Source: Ampelocalamus luodianensis (lineage: Eukaryota > Streptophyta > Magnoliopsida > Poales > Poaceae). Taken from it: 64,000 bases of DNA. Where the stretch lies: the NCBI GenBank assembly GCA_036346255.1, contig JAYEVH010000262.1, positions 372,001 through 436,000 on the forward strand. The letters are read 5' to 3'. The position numbers were made by a program, and so were the translations under genes. Of this stretch, positions 35,399-48,778 are shown in pieces. Numbering within the stretch: position 1 is the first letter of the stretch; every line of letters begins with the position of its first letter. The notes under the pieces are model-generated. The model was not told the origin of the DNA and ran no database searches. It saw only the letters and a list, made by a program, of their open reading frames with translations.

Positions 35399-36480
35399 CA
35401 TGGAGATTTCTGCTTATCCTTTTGGGATTAGCCGATGGATCCCTTTAGGCTTGATTATAGCTCAGGATTGGGATTGCAGGAAGAGATCTGGAGACGTTTT
35501 GGATCCCCAATGGTTTTCTCGTATGGCTGTGGTCTTCGGGGATTCTATTTGGTGGCCTCCATTGGTTAATCACGCTTTCGTCTCTCAGAGGATGTGGTGA
35601 GTCTTTTGCTTCAATCCTGTCTTGATGGAAATGATTTCGCTTTTAAAGTGGTTCAACTCTATTCTTTGGGTTTTAATTTTTCGGTTGCTTCAAAAGATGT
35701 TGGTTTCTTCATTTACAATCTCATTAGCTTTTCCTATAAAGATTTTGCGGTTTACTTTAGTCTTTGGGGCAATGGAGGAGCCAATTGGCAACAAGAATTT
35801 CTTCTATGGACTGAGGAAGAAAATAATGAATGGACAACTATTCATCGTAAGAAAAAATCTTTTGCAGAGGTTGTTCGATCAGCCCCGAGTAAGAAGGCTC
35901 CAATTCTTATTGGAGCAAATTCGTTTCCGTTAAAAGTTCCTCTTCATTCTCGTTTGAACACTACAATTCCAGTCTCTCAGGTTTTCAGCAGATTAAATTC
36001 TTCTCTTCAGCCTCAGAGTCACCAATCTGCAAATTCGGTCTTCAATCGTTTAGTTTTTTTTTTAAAAGAAAACTCAGTGTTTGATCGTTTGGGTGTTCTT
36101 CCGGAGATTGATTAAACTCCATCAGAGAGGCAGAACTTTCAAATTTCAAATGGGTTGGCCCGTGAATAGCGTTCAGAGGTAACAGGCCCAAATTCGAAGC
36201 AGGCTCTAATGATGTTAATGGGCGTATGTTTTATTGTGTCCACTTTCTTTCCTCCGAACATTCCAGACATCATTGCCGTAGTCAAATTTGTTGTCACCAA
36301 TGCAGAAAACTAGGGCATATTTCCAAATTTTGCACTCAAGCTATTAGTAACTCTGGATTTATTCCTAATCTCAAATTTGCTAATGCGGTTACAGACAGTA
36401 GTTGGTCGAACAAGAGTTACCTAACTTGGTTCAAAGGGATGAGCAGGATTTAATCATCGCAAATCTCGGAGCCAAAGATT
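35399..36480 (+). pseudogene. Zinc-knuckle, DUF4283-type transposon-associated protein, N-terminal part, decayed
   Basis: The translation contains VVQLYSLGFNFSVASKDVGF, then WTTIHRKKKSFAEVVRSAP, two repeats of SVFNRLVF/SVFDRLGV type, and near 36265-36320 a retroviral-type zinc knuckle CHQCRKLGHISKFC (CX2CX4HX4C). This order is that of a large grass protein family with a DUF4283-like domain and a zinc knuckle, commonly linked to retroelements and binding nucleic acid. Several stops and frame changes (near 35594, 36115 and 36453) show decay. The continuation is at 36610-37480. Confidence 0.6.
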
Positions 36481-36608
36481 TTTGCTTCACTGCGTGATTG
36501 TAGAATTTACCTTTTTTGAACTCCCTTCGACCTCTTCGTCTTCCCCGAAGAAAAGTAGTTCTCCTTTTTCATCTTCCCCCGATTCAGAACAAGCACACAT
36601 CTCTTCCC

Positions 36609-37480
36609 ATGGCAAACTTTGAAGCAGAGCATCATCCCTTTCTCCTGTGTGGATATGATATCCAACTTCCACTCACGGCCGAGCAAAGAGTAATTTGCGA
36701 AAGAGCTCCACCATGCAATGAAGACATGGCCATCACAATAATCTCCCCAATACCACAAGGTTAGGCCCCTTTCCAGAATGTGGAAGTGGTTCTTTCAGAA
36801 TTCTTAGTAGGGGCTCAAAGGCTCCAAGTTTGTGACCTCCAACCATGTCCTTTTGGGGCTGCTCATGTGAAATTTAATAGTGTTCATGACCGAGATGCTA
36901 TGATTAATGCTAGTTCACACCACTTTGATATGTCGAAATTACCTTTAAAAGGATAAAGGTCTGAACCGGAAGGGATTGACTTTTTAATAGGGAGTGTTGG
37001 CTCATGTTGGTCGGTTTTCCTTTGAATTACTAGAGCATTTTCTATATCCAAGATGCTATTAAAAGTTTTGGAAAGCTGCTAGTATGGGAGAAGGATCTCA
37101 ATAACCTTTCTCATATAATTACCAAGGCTCTTGATTTGGACCAAGTTCCAAAGAGCATACAAATCAGAGACGGTAATGGATTTCTTAGTGAATATTGGAT
37201 AGTCCCTTGTGAAATCATTTACCAGATTATCTTCGAAGGTGGTCCTCCGGATGAGGACCCACCCCAGAGGATGGTGGTTGTCCTCACCCTCCTCCACAAA
37301 ATTGGAATAAGCAATTTGGGTTGCATGACAATGGTGATGATAGTGCCAATGGAACATGGGAAAAACTGTGTAGTAGTTATTGTCAGTGACTTAAGGCTGA
37401 AAAGCATCGTGTGGTTTGGAGCAGATAAGACACGTATCTTATTCATCACACGGAAGGAATATACTTGGAATCGGGTCTAA
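36609..37480 (+). pseudogene. C-terminal part of the zinc-knuckle transposon-associated protein, decayed
   Basis: Pieces in order are MANFEAEHHPFLLCGYDI, AMITIISPIPQ-like, FLVGAQRLQVCDLQPCPFG, HVKFNSVHDRDAMI, DLDQVPKSIQIRDGNGFLSE and GPPDEDPPQ. They follow the family's usual order (domain with 'SVFDRD', then a 'DLEDIPKSL..SEG' segment, then 'PPDEDP'). Stops are frequent, so it is not a functional gene. Confidence 0.5.
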
Positions 37481-37963
37481 GTACCAGTTCAAAGATTCTT
37501 CAAGCAGTTATCTGGTTAGACAATAGGTATAGTGCCTCTCCGACCAGGGTACTCGTAGAGCAACCCCTAGGATTCTCACAACTATAAGGGTCTTTAACCA
37601 CGGGAGTTACGACCATAAGAGCCATGTAGTGTTTAATTAAATGTTAAAGTAGTATTTAGGAATTTAATCCTCGTTAGCTAGCCCCCAAACTTTTAAGTGG
37701 ATTTGTAATGTGAACTTCCTTCGATGGATCTATATTGGGAAATCCTTCATTTAATGGCGAGAGTAACAAAGTGGTTTGTATTCACATTAAAGTTGGGGAA
37801 CTGTCGGGGAAACCGAAGAGATTTTTGTTCGTTGGGCTTGGGCAACTCCCTTTTTACAGTTAAAGGGCAGTCCCTATAAAATCCCTGCAGTGCATTGCCT
37901 TGGGGTTTTACGCTCTCAGAATCACCTTCAATTTTTTTTCATCTTCTTGCCACAAAACCAACA

Positions 37964-40900
37964 ATGTCGGATCTCATGTCTAACTGGCTGGCTTCTGAGT
38001 TGACCGATAAGAAGCTTGGGGTTATAGAGAAGAGCGGGATGCTTCCGGATAAGGCCTCGATCTCTTGGAGATAGGCTGTCGGGGAGCACTTTCCCAGCGG
38101 CTATGAGGGAGAAATTCCTATTTTTCACGCATATATCGAGTGCGGGTTTAGGTTACCAGTACGCCCGTTCCTCTTCCAAGTTCTAGAATATTATGGAGTT
38201 GAGCTGGTAAATCTCGCCCCAATTCGATCGCCAATCTTAGCATCTTTAGATTACAAATCTTAGCTGGTAAATCTTGCATCCGTTCCTCTACAAAGCATAT
38301 CTGGGGATTCCGCCAGATCTAGCGGTCCTTAGATACTTCTACAAGATGACAAGTCGGGGAAATCGATGGCATCGCCCGAGGAGTGCGCTTTGCACCTCCA
38401 CGATGGGAAAGCTGAGGAGTACATTCGTATGTATTCCAAGTCCTCATGGTCCTCGAGTGGCGGTTGAGAACCCTCGGTGGCAATCCTCCTCGAAGAAGGA
38501 GGGAAAAGTGGGGAGATGGATCGAGGCCATCCACCACCTTAGCATAAGAGGTCTAACTTCTTGGCACGTGACGAAAGATTTCTCCATGTGCCGAATAAGT
38601 CCTCTGAAGTCCCGGGAATGTGCCATGCTTTGGTACGTTGGTTGAGACGATTCAATCAGGGATTCTTCGGAACGTAAGTCCTAAAAAATTTCGACGAGTT
38701 AGGTTTATTTTATTTGATTATTTTGTAAACTTAAAGTCTCTTCTTCCCTTCTCCCTTTTTTTTACAGCCCTTTCCCCTAAAGATGTCAGGGAGCGAATCA
38801 AGATGATATGTGCCGAGGAACCCGGTGAAAAGGCTATTGTCCCCCGTATCTTGTCGGCTATATCTTCAGAAGAGGGGATAGAGAGACTTAAGGTGAAAAA
38901 TAAGAACCTCTTTTCATCGTTTATGTATTTTCTGATCGGTATGCCATAACGCCCTCCTTCTTAATGTGCAGTCGGTCGGGTCCAAGAGCGGTGAACTCAC
39001 CGAGAGCTTGAATCATGTCGCTGCTCCGACCACTTCTACTCCAACGACCACTCAAGATGGTGGCTCCTTGGAGGTAGGCTTTTATTATAACCCTGAAAGT
39101 TTTTGTTTTAAGCCAACTCCTTCTCTTATTAGAAGGATAGAAAAAGAGCACCGAAGGAGTATACATTCTAGATAAAGAATTTCATCACCGAACTAACCTT
39201 AGTTAATTAGGTAGAAGAGAGAAAATCCGCTGATCGAAGCCATGGTGGCCATAGGTTCCGAAGCAGCCGTGATCGACCAGATAGTTGCTCCTAAAGCAGT
39301 TGTTCCAATGGTCGGTGAAGCCACAACTTCCGAACAAGTGGTCGGGGAGATTACTTCTGACCTCTGGTCGGAGGGCGCAAAGGGTCTGACGAACCCTACC
39401 AGAACGAAACCAATGAAGTCGGTCAAGAAGAAGAAGAGGAAGGCGAGTGCTCTAGACTTCGCTCTAGGGCGTTTCAACTTCAAAGCCAAGAAGATCTGGT
39501 ATGTACAATGACAAATTTACATAAATTCACACCTTTAGATTTTCTTGTATTATGAAGTCTTCACCTTCCTTTCTTTTGTTTTCATAGTGCCTCTGGTGCT
39601 CCGATCACTTCTAATAAGGGTACTCCTCAGGAGGAAACTCCTAAGGAATGGATGGTCGAGCCAGCCCGAGCAGGTGGAAGCGCCAGTGCCTGCTGCTACT
39701 GCTCACGAATCCTTGGTGGCTTCGACCACATCTAAGGAGGCAGAGGCTAAAGAAGAGTCCCAGCAAGTTTTGCCCACTGCTGGGACCAAAGTGGTCGAAG
39801 AGGAGGGAGCAAGTCTTCTTCCTTCTTTCTTCAGTGATCGCGTGGAGAGGAATTCTTCCTTAGTTAGGAGGTCTCCTCATCCCAATAACATCCCCAACCG
39901 ATCTCGAGTCTTTGATAATAAAAGACTCGAGGAGGCTTGGTGGAGGAAGGTCTCAAACTGTCAATGGAAGACAAATTCTAGGATTATTTACTCCAACTAT
40001 GCAGACAAGGCGGTCCATGTAAAAAAATACCTACGACTACTCTTATGTCATTTTTGTGAAGTTTATCTGAAACTTAAAGAAGTTTACTATTTTTTGCTTT
40101 TTGTAGCATATGATGGAGAACATTGCTATGGTTAGAGAGCTGACCCAGCGAATAACTTCTTTGGAAAAGGAAAATTTCAATTGAAAAGTAAGTAGTTCTT
40201 AACTTTTTCTTCCCTTTTTGTTATTTTGTTCCTTGTTGTTTCTTAACTCTCCCCTTATCATAATTGATAGAATTAGATAAATTTGAAAAAGAGGCTAAGG
40301 CTAAGGGAACTGACATAACCACACTTGAGGAGAGGTGCAAAGCCAAAAATCGGTCGATTGAAGACTGGTCGACCAGATTTAATGAGACCTCCCTCAAGCA
40401 TAAGGAAGCCATTAAAGCTTTCGAGAAGAAGACTTAAGGTAACTGGTTGTAAACCTGACCAGTTTACTATGTGTTTTTAGTTCATTTCTTTTTTTAAACT
40501 TTGATCTACTCATGCAGAGCAAGCTCAAAAGCTAAAAAGAACAGAGAAAACTCTTGAGTTTGAGCAAAATAAGGAGAAGGAGCTCGAGAGGTATCTTGAA
40601 AAGAAGATCTTTGCCTTCAACAAGATGCTTTTGGATACGGGAGCGGAAGCATTTTTTTTTTTGTCTTCAAGGGAGATGATTGAGAAGGCAAACAGTCTTG
40701 GTCGACGGCTCGAGACTCTCTAAGGCCTGCTCACGACCTCTCAGAAAAACCACGTGAAGACCATGAGAGATGCTGTTGCGGATGGAGTTAGCTTTTCTTT
40801 GGCAAAGCTTAAAGCCTCCGATCTCTTCTTCAATCTACAAGCACTTGAAGCAGACTTCAATTGCTCGGAGAAGGATACAACCAAGACCATCGAGGAGGGG

Positions 40901-40987
40901 GTGAAACACTTCGAAAACAAGGTTGTAGAGGAGATGAAGGTCGGATCTCTGTCTCACAGCGATCAATCAAGTGGCTCCGAGAAATAA
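37964..40987 (+). pseudogene. Transposase_28-like ('putative gypsy-type transposon') coiled-coil gene, decayed
   Basis: The first block (MSDLMSNWLASELTDKKLG...FHAYIECGFRLPVRPFL...LEYYGVELVNLAP) resembles the N-terminal domain Pfam calls 'putative gypsy type transposon'. Downstream, small open blocks are separated by GT-AG-like introns (for example 38671-38767). Acidic, charged coiled-coil blocks follow at 40268-40436, 40518-40720 and 40735-40987 (KASDLFFNLQALEADF, EEGVKHFENKVVEEMKVG). Stops interrupt block 1 (TAG near 38072) and others. A phrase around CTGGTAAATCT is duplicated at 38205 and 38262. The family is common in rice and is thought to be transposon-derived; its role is unknown. Confidence 0.5.
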
Positions 40988-40999
40988 ATGAATGTAATA

Positions 41000-41309
41000 A
41001 AAAAATTGTAATATAAAAAACTTACCTTTTGCCATCAATAAAGCTTATGTCTATCTCTCAACCTGTTGAGTACTCATATATTTCCTAGCCTCTGACTACT
41101 TATGTAGTAGAAAAACTTACTAAAGAAGCAGTGGACCAAGAAAAAGAGCATATGTTGCTACCAACGTACAAAGTGTGCGCTGATTATGTTGTAAAAAGGA
41201 TCTAGTTAGCACTGTGAAACCAGTTTGGTCAGAACCAGCGTATGATTTTGACTAGTTTTAGATCTATTTTCATAATCGAAATACTAGAGGCATAACTCTT
41301 AGTAGGAAA
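41000..41309. other. Unassigned AT-rich sequence
   Basis: No coding or repeat feature is recognised between the coiled-coil gene remnant and the probable end of the minus-strand LTR. Confidence 0.2.
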
Positions 41310-44300
41310 CGAGCACGATTTTAAGTTCCTGGATATGTGTCTCGCATTAGCTCCCAAGATCAATGGTTAGTACGCACATATCCTGAACAACATTGTACAC
41401 AGCCATACACAAGTCATACATTATTAAAAGTAACTTACATGATCAGGGCTCATATTCATAATTTACATAAGTGACCAAACGGTCAACTAAAACATCAACA
41501 AAATTATGCAGCGGAAAAACAACTATAATACACCAAAATATCCATCCAAGTGTGCCCTCTCCCAAAGGCAACTGAGTGGAGTTAGAACCAACGCTATTCG
41601 TTAGCGTCGCCAAAATCGGCGCTAACGAATTGATCGATAGTGTAATCTTCCTTACCTGAAACAAGTGGTCAATCTGCTTGAGTACAGAAGGTACTTGCAA
41701 GTCTTATACAAAAAATAAAATAAGTATGTGTGCTAGGGACTGATCAAAGGAGATAGAATTTATAGATGATAGAGGCTGACCAAAGGAAGGCATTAGTGGC
41801 TTAGTTTTGCATAACACGCACAAGTTTTCATCCCTACTCATACTAGTTTGTACTTGCCATTTAGTAAACACAATTTTTATTAAAAACTCTTAATTGACAA
41901 TAATACAAAAGTAAATCATACAATATCAAAGTGGTAGCCCACTTTGATAAACTAAAATAAATGACAACCCGTCATGCCGGTACTAGCTGTTGCCTAAGTC
42001 AAGTTTTAAATTAAGAGTCTAACGATGATGTCGATCGAAACCAAGTGTCATCCATAACCGTGGACATGGCTATTCGAATAGTTTAATACCCTACAGGGGT
42101 GTACAACATTACCCACATGACTCGATTAGCCCATAAGCCTCCAGATAATAGTACACTGCCTAAGGTATGCTGACTGGGTAAATCGAGATTCAGTACTTTT
42201 TAGCAAGAAGGCCCTATTGAGTTAAACCACCCTTATGAGATGAATCCCGACTTAGTACAAGATACGGATAGAGCTTGCTAAGTGGGTACGCAAGTTATGT
42301 TGGAAATAGTGATACAATGTACAGAAATGAAAAACAGTGCTCCCTTGCACGTTATAGAAAATTATATCGGGTCTTATGAACATATGATCAAACACATATG
42401 TTCTCATACCACCTGTGACTCAACCCAACAAAAACTTCCCCTTACTTGACCAAATGACGCCCATACACCGCGTGTGGACGTATGTATGGTACTTGGAATG
42501 ACAGCCCAAAGTTTGATCCTTAGCGACCTAGATAAGTCTTTGCATGGTACTCGATTCTCGTGCACGAAGGAACCCACCCTACTAGCAACTTGTCCAGATC
42601 AAAATCAGTTTGAAACTTGTAAAATTTAGACTCAAAAACTAGATTCAGGAATCTGGACAACAACATAAGGAGAAAAGGTTTAGTGTATTCCCATGATTGA
42701 CAGGTTAATCCTATCAACTGAACTAACGTATCTACTGACTTGCAGGGCTAAGCATTAAGATATAAAGAGTAAATAAAACTCATGACAACTAACTTAAGCA
42801 TAACTGTATGGAAATATCAAGGAAAACCACAAGAGATAGGACATAACTAACTAAACTCGAAAAGTATTGATATAACAAAATAGCATGCAGGCAAACATAA
42901 TTGCAATATAAAATACTACATTAACAAAAATTCAGATCAAGATGATGCAAGAGGATGCTTGCCTTGCTGATATTCTACTTGTTCCACCTCAGGATCCTCA
43001 GGTATATAATCACTCGCGTTAGGCAATTCAGAATCTAAAAATAGCGATAACGAATAAAAACCAAGAGTCTCAAAATTTCAAAATACTCAAACATGCATGA
43101 AATTTATACAGTGATGAGATTATGTTTTTAATGAATTTAGGTGAAAATTTTAGTTTGATTGGAGTTCATTTGAATTTTCTATGAATTTTACAAGATTAAT
43201 GTTATTATTGTACAATTAATTCAAATATCAAATTTTTCTGTAATAGAGACATGTTTCAAACTTAATCCAAACTAAAGTACGGTAAAAATGAAAATTTAAA
43301 AAAAATTATTTCACTCGATTTGGAATTAATATGAATAACTTATGAATTTTTTAAATTTAAACCATTTTTCAATGAAAAATAATTCATTTCGGGATTTCTA
43401 ACGCATTAAAGACTTTTTGTACTTAGGTTAACCCAGTCATAGTCGCTTACAGGTGGAGCCCAAGGTCAAGGGTTGACCCGGTCAGCTTTGACCCAATCCT
43501 AGCCAAGGTGACACCGAAGGCGTATTCTCTGAAATATGTCTTCTGATTACAAAGGCGTACTTTCGGTTTAAGTATATTAGAAATATGTTTTCCTAGATAG
43601 AAAGCGGACTACACGACTTTACTCAATCACTTAACCGGCCCTATGGGCCCACATGTCAAAGACTCAAAGGTTAACACAGGTTTTAAATAGCTTTCTAATC
43701 ACACTTAACTTTTGGGGGACCTACATGTCATAAGCATATTAAGGAATTCGATTAAAACTAATGGTTGTTATTACCTAACCCCGCCGGCATCTCGCCGGAG
43801 CTCCCGAGCACAAATGAAGACAGTGAGGAAAGCGATTCGGCCAAAGAGTGGGACTCCAGACTTGGGGTTGACACGACCGGGTGCGGGGCAGCCTCGCGAA
43901 CTCGTTGGTGACGACGCGGAGCCCGATGGTCGCCGGAGTTGAGCTCGCGGTGACCGAAGGAGGAGCCGAAGGGGCGGTGCACGAGGACAAGCTGCTATGA
44001 ACTACAGAAAAGCTCGAGGAGGTGCGCGTTGGGTTCATCTTGGCACCCAGATCGCGGAGAAACCGTAGTTGATGACAGGGAACGCCGGTGATGGCCGGAA
44101 CGAGGGCGGCAGTGGTTCACCGAAGATGAAGGAGATGAGGTCGTACTCCTTCGATGTTGCTCTAAAAACCAAATTGAACTCATCAATAAAATCCACGGAA
44201 TATTGCGATCAGAAGGGACAAAAGACGCGGAGGATAACTCACCAGAGCTCCTATGCGCTATGCGGCCATGGCCAACGGAGACGAGGACGGCGAAGTTGTT

Positions 44301-45243
44301 CCCGACGACATAGTGGATGGTGAAGGCTCTGATCGACAAAAACAGGCGCAGCGTCAAATGTAGAATCCAGTGGTGGAGTCGTGGGCTCGAGAGAAGCACT
44401 GCAGTGACGCCTCTCCACTCGCCTTCTTCCTCGGCGGCGACAAAAAAGAGAGTGGTGAGGGTGGGGTAGTGCGAGAGAAAAAGAGTGAACAGGCCAGGGG
44501 ACTAGATGAAGCCTCGGCGATGCTTCTTAGGTGGTCGAGGAAGCATGAGGTGGCGAGGCGAGCATTTGTGGCGAGCGCTCATGGCAATAGCACACGCGGG
44601 CGAGCGACGTGGCGAGGACAAAGCGGTGTAGAGACGACGTCACCGACAGGTGGGTCTCGCTAGTCAGCAGCTGAAGAGAAACGGCGCGGGTCAGACTCAG
44701 GTGCGAGCGAGCGACGGATTGGGTTTAGTCAAAACAAGTGGTTCGGTCACTACAGTGCAATTGGGCTCGGTTAGGTTTGAATAGTTGACCGAATAGAATT
44801 CAAACCCCTCTAGTTTGACCAGTAAGTTAAAAATAGTAAATAAATTTATAAAAATCTAAAATTTTTCAAGAGGGTTACTGGGATGACAAATAACTCATAA
44901 AAAAATTCTAACAGTACTGTTCATGGATTAATTACTGATTTTAAATTCCTTTTCAGGAGCTATTTGTGTATTGAATCTGAATTTTTCTCAAGGTCAAGTT
45001 CAACTCTAAAAAATTGACCAAAATATATTAATTCATGATAATTATTATAGTATTTGAATAAATTATTTTACATAGGTATTTACAAGCATTAATTTAACTT
45101 TTCTTTTGGAGTTTCATTTTAAGTTGTAGGTTGTCATTTGATTTGAATTTTTCCAATTTAACCATTTATGCATATGCTAAAAAAAACATGTATGCTTATG
45201 AGATGCATCTAAATGCCATATAGTGAACTTGGGGCTGTGACAT
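41310..45243 (-). mobile_element. Long gypsy-type LTR, minus strand (left boundary uncertain)
   Basis: On the minus strand it starts TGTCACAGCCCCAAG at 45243. It then shows the layout of the gypsy LTRs at 11243: an AT-rich head, a GC-rich block (44700-43760), an AT-rich stretch, and near 42053-42090 the conserved words AAACTATTCGAATAGCC followed by CCACGG, seen at 13209 and 25529. The far end is hard to place; similarity to the end of the other LTRs fades near 41310. I found no clear 5-bp duplication, so it may be a solo LTR or the rim of a larger deletion. Confidence 0.55.
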
Positions 45244-46984
45244 ACATTGTATGGTCAGAAGATGTCATAAGACTTGTGTTGATGATATGAATGATAAGAA
45301 ATGATACAAAAATGTATGCAAAAAATGATAAGTATTTTTTTATTTATACACATTATCCAAGCTGGTCGTAAAAGTGCTAAGAACCAAAGACATGATTAAT
45401 ACCTCACAAAACATATTTGTTCGCAATTTTCAACATGTACCAAAGATCGTAGAAAAAGGGCCGTCACTAGGAAGCTCCTTCCAATAGGCAAGACCACATT
45501 CAGAGAGGAGAAATTTCGACTTGGAGATTTTCTGTGTCTCGGCCAGTTTCAAAACAAGAGAAGAGCATAATGTTGAAGTGAACAAAGAAAGTTTTTAAGT
45601 CCTTAAGCATATAAGTAATTATATCTAATTGTCTGTGTTACGTTCCTTTTACTAGTTTTTTCTGTGAGAAAAGAGTGTGCAGTCATTCGTGAGAACTATC
45701 TCTGTGATGGTCACAATAAGGACCCTCATGGCGTTTGACAAATATGTCAAAGCCAAAAAGTAAAAGATATCCTTTAGAAAGATATCGGAGGGTAATGAAT
45801 CTTCTCCGATGATCTTAGACAACAATAGTGTGTGACCAGGCAATGGATAATCAAAATATAAACAACATCACTCATCGAAAAGGAAAGAAATAATGCAACT
45901 TTACTGAAATTGTAAATGAAAAGAACATTTATACATAGAACCATCTAAAGCCATGAGCTGAGATAACATGCTTAGCAGACACATAGTGTCAATAAAAAAA
46001 TGAAGTTGTGTTGTTGTGTTACTGAAAACTCTCCAAGGTGCTTATGTCCTATGTTGTTGGCTGCTGCTTGTGATGTTGGTGTGAATCAGTGCACGGTAGA
46101 GGGATCTAAAGTTGTAGAAGTTGTAAAAGTTTCTAAACTCGGTTGCAATTAACTGGATGTAAAAACTTGGTTGTAATGGAATGCAGAAAGTTTTATAGCA
46201 TGTACCAACTCCTTGGATTTGTTGTATTGAATGGATAATTTTGTTGTAGTTGAATGAGCCAGTTAATTTTTTTTGGAACTAGGATAAGGTTAATGCTTTG
46301 TTCATTATATGTGCACAATTTATTGAATGGATCAGTTTGTGAATGGATTCTTTTTGTGTTGTATGCATGAACCAACAAGTGCAATACACAACTATCTTGA
46401 CGATGCTTTGTTAAGATAAGGATGAGCAAATGTGTGCTTAAAGTTCCATATTTAAAACTGTTCAAAGTAGTTGAAAGAGCAAATGTGCTCTTAACTTATC
46501 ATGGTCCTACTCTGACATATGAGAGCCAATTGTAAATATGTCGCACCACACTAATACAGAGCATGAAATCACTATAAATGTTGATGAACATGAAAGCAAA
46601 GAAATGATATAAGCACTTCATTTTTTCTTTTCAGATACCTTCTTATGGTTAGGAGGAAAAATTCTTAACAAGTCTCTATTGCCTATTTAACTGAATTTGG
46701 TATAAGAATTTACTATTTAACTGAATCATGCTCTAAATCTGCCAAGAGACCACCATATCTCTTTGAAGTGACACATATCTCTCGGTCATTTCATCAACCT
46801 TCCAATGAATCCTTAAGCTTTTATTGTAGAGTGTTGCATTGCAAAATTAAAGGTAATTTTAAGTTTGAGTTCATGAAAAACTGTGGGCAATTTGTATGCT
46901 TGGATGAAATGACTTGAAAATTTGGTGATTTCACATTTGAGTGAATAGTATTTTTCAGACAAGGTTAATATTCATTGCATACTA
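45244..46984. other. Unassigned AT-rich region, possibly Helitron interior
   Basis: No coding family is recognised on either strand. The region ends at a candidate Helitron 3' terminus near 47029; the corresponding 5' end was not found. Confidence 0.2.
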
Positions 46985-47029
46985 CGGTACAAGTATGAGT
47001 TTTCGTTGCAACGCACAGGCACATGACTA
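46985..47029 (+). mobile_element. Candidate Helitron 3' terminus
   Basis: The run GTTGCAACGCACAGGCACAT followed by GACTAG and a T resembles grass Helitron ends (GCAACGCACGGGCA...CTAGT). It contains the palindrome CGTTGCAACG in place of the usual GC-rich hairpin and ends CTAG|T as expected for CTRR|T. The 5' end is not identified. Confidence 0.4.
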
Positions 47030-47620
47030 GTATGAGAAGAAATGCAAATCTTAAAACATATCGGACGGATGAAAATTCGACTATTTTAACAAAAGAAAAA
47101 AAGTCGAATGTAGTTTCGAAAATCTCTTTTATTTAATCCACATGATATCAGGCAATACCGTGCCTAGGGGCACTGTGCTCGACCCTCAGGGGCACGGATG
47201 AACTAGATCCAACCCCTAGGAGTCCAGATTTGCCACATGATGCGCAGGGACAGTGTAGTGACCCTAGGGGCATAGTAGAGGGGAGTTAATTCGGTCCCTA
47301 AGGACCGGACTTGGCGAGGTGTTGAGTGCTGACAGGTTTGTAGTGCTATTTTTGGCATTGATGTCGAGAGGAGACAAATTATTATTACAACCATCAACGG
47401 TGTCACATGAGCCTAAAAACTCGATTGCCATTGTCTATCTCATCAATTTAGCTAATTTTGAGGGACATGGCATAACCTCATCTCACATGCTTGCTCTGGA
47501 CACACACGGCAAGAGTGCCCAGAAAGTAGACAAAATAAATTGCTCGAGAGTGATTGAACACGATAGCGATCCACAAGGAAAACACATGAAGCGCAATTTC
47601 GCAGATATCAGCAGACTTAG
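47030..47620. other. Unassigned sequence with a short CCCCTAGG-type repeat
   Basis: The words CCTAGGGGCA / CCCCTAGGAG recur between 47160 and 47275. An ORF at 47319-47669 has no recognisable motif. Confidence 0.25.
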
Positions 47621-47690
47621 GCCCTGTTTGTTTAGGCTTTTTTTTGGCTTAAAAGAAAAAAAAACCTAAGCCTAAACAAAGGGGTAGCTT
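47621..47690. repeat. Inverted repeat with a GGCCCTGTTTGTTT-type terminus
   Basis: TTTGTTTAGGCTT (47627-47639) is perfectly inverted as AAGCCTAAACAAA (47668-47680). The leading GGCCCTGTTTGTTT resembles the end sequence of a common grass MITE group; this may be a collapsed or nested MITE end. Confidence 0.45.
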
Positions 47691-47829
47691 TTTTTATTCA
47701 GGTTATAAAAAACTTAAGCCAATTTAAGCCTAAAAGTCATAAGCCATGGGAGAGGAGCTTTTTTTGCCTTTTGCGGAATAGAATAACAGTCTGCCACTGA
47801 AGTTCGTTGAAATTACCCACGAAATACCA

Positions 47830-48310
47830 TTGCATATAAATCTCAATCCTTCCATTTTTTTCGCTGTTTCAGCTCTCTCCCCTCGATTCCATTCGGTTAC
47901 CCCCACCACACCGCTGCCTCAAATCCCCTCCCTCACCATGCCATGCCTCCCCTCCCCTCCCCTCCCCCCACGCCGCCGCTTCCCTTCCTCTACGCCACCG
48001 CCTCCCCTCCTCTCCCCCAATGCCACCTCTCTCGCGAGGAGGACACCGTCGCCTCCCCTCCCCTCCTTCCCCACGCCACGCCTCTCCTTCCTCTTCGCCG
48101 CCTCCTCCTCCCCAAAGCTGTCACCCCCGCGATGAAGACGCCACCACTCCCCTTCCTCTACGCCGCCACCTCCCCTCCCCCAACATTGTCGCCCCTACAA
48201 GGAAGACATCGCCGCCTCCCTTGGCCCGCCGCCTCCTCTTGATGACCCCGACGTCGGCCGTTCCTCCTCCGACGTCGCCTCCCCCAGTGAGTCTCTGTCT
48301 CCTCCCCTAG
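47830..48310 (+). other. C-rich Pro/Ser-coding stretch, no recognised gene
   Basis: Runs of CCTCCCC give overlapping Pro/Ser-rich ORFs in all three forward frames, which is a composition effect. An ATG at 47938 heads a Pro-rich reading of about 65 codons, but no conserved motif is visible. It could be a former 5' UTR or first exon. Confidence 0.25.
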
Positions 48311-48339
48311 CACTATTTTCCTGATCTTGAGAAAGCATT

Positions 48340-48778
48340 ACTGGAGCAAAGGTTGAAGCTAACGGGTGAAAGAACTCACAAAAATTTAGCACAGAAGTGC
48401 AAGCATTACTGGAGCAATGCTCAATGGATGATTGCAATCAATACTTTGATGATTGAAATACTTTGATCTTGAAATTTAGCAATACTAGCATATATTGCCA
48501 GAATGTTGTACAGGATGATTGAAATTTAGCAATACTAGCAATACTTTGATCTTGAAATTTAGCAATACTAGCATTAATTTTGCTAGAATGCTCTACTTTG
48601 ATCAATATATACTTTGATCTTGAGCAAGCATTACTGGAGCAATGCTCACTGGAGCATTACATCAATATATACTAGCATTAATTTTGCCAGAATGCTCTAC
48701 TTTGATCTTGAAATTTAACTTCCTTTTAGCAATACTAGCATTAATTTAGCAATACTAGCATATATTTTCTCCTGAAGT
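48340..48778. repeat. Imperfect tandem repeats of an AT-rich unit
   Basis: The words TTTGATCTTGAAATTTAGC, AATACTAGCATTAATTTTGC and AAGCATTACTGGAGCAATGC recur several times each in mixed order. It looks like local amplification of about a 60-bp unit by slippage and duplication. Confidence 0.6.

Noticed and set aside
47830..48310. Pro-rich forward ORFs as a real gene
   Set aside because: All three forward frames are open because of CCTCCCC runs, and no start context, intron or family motif separates one of them.
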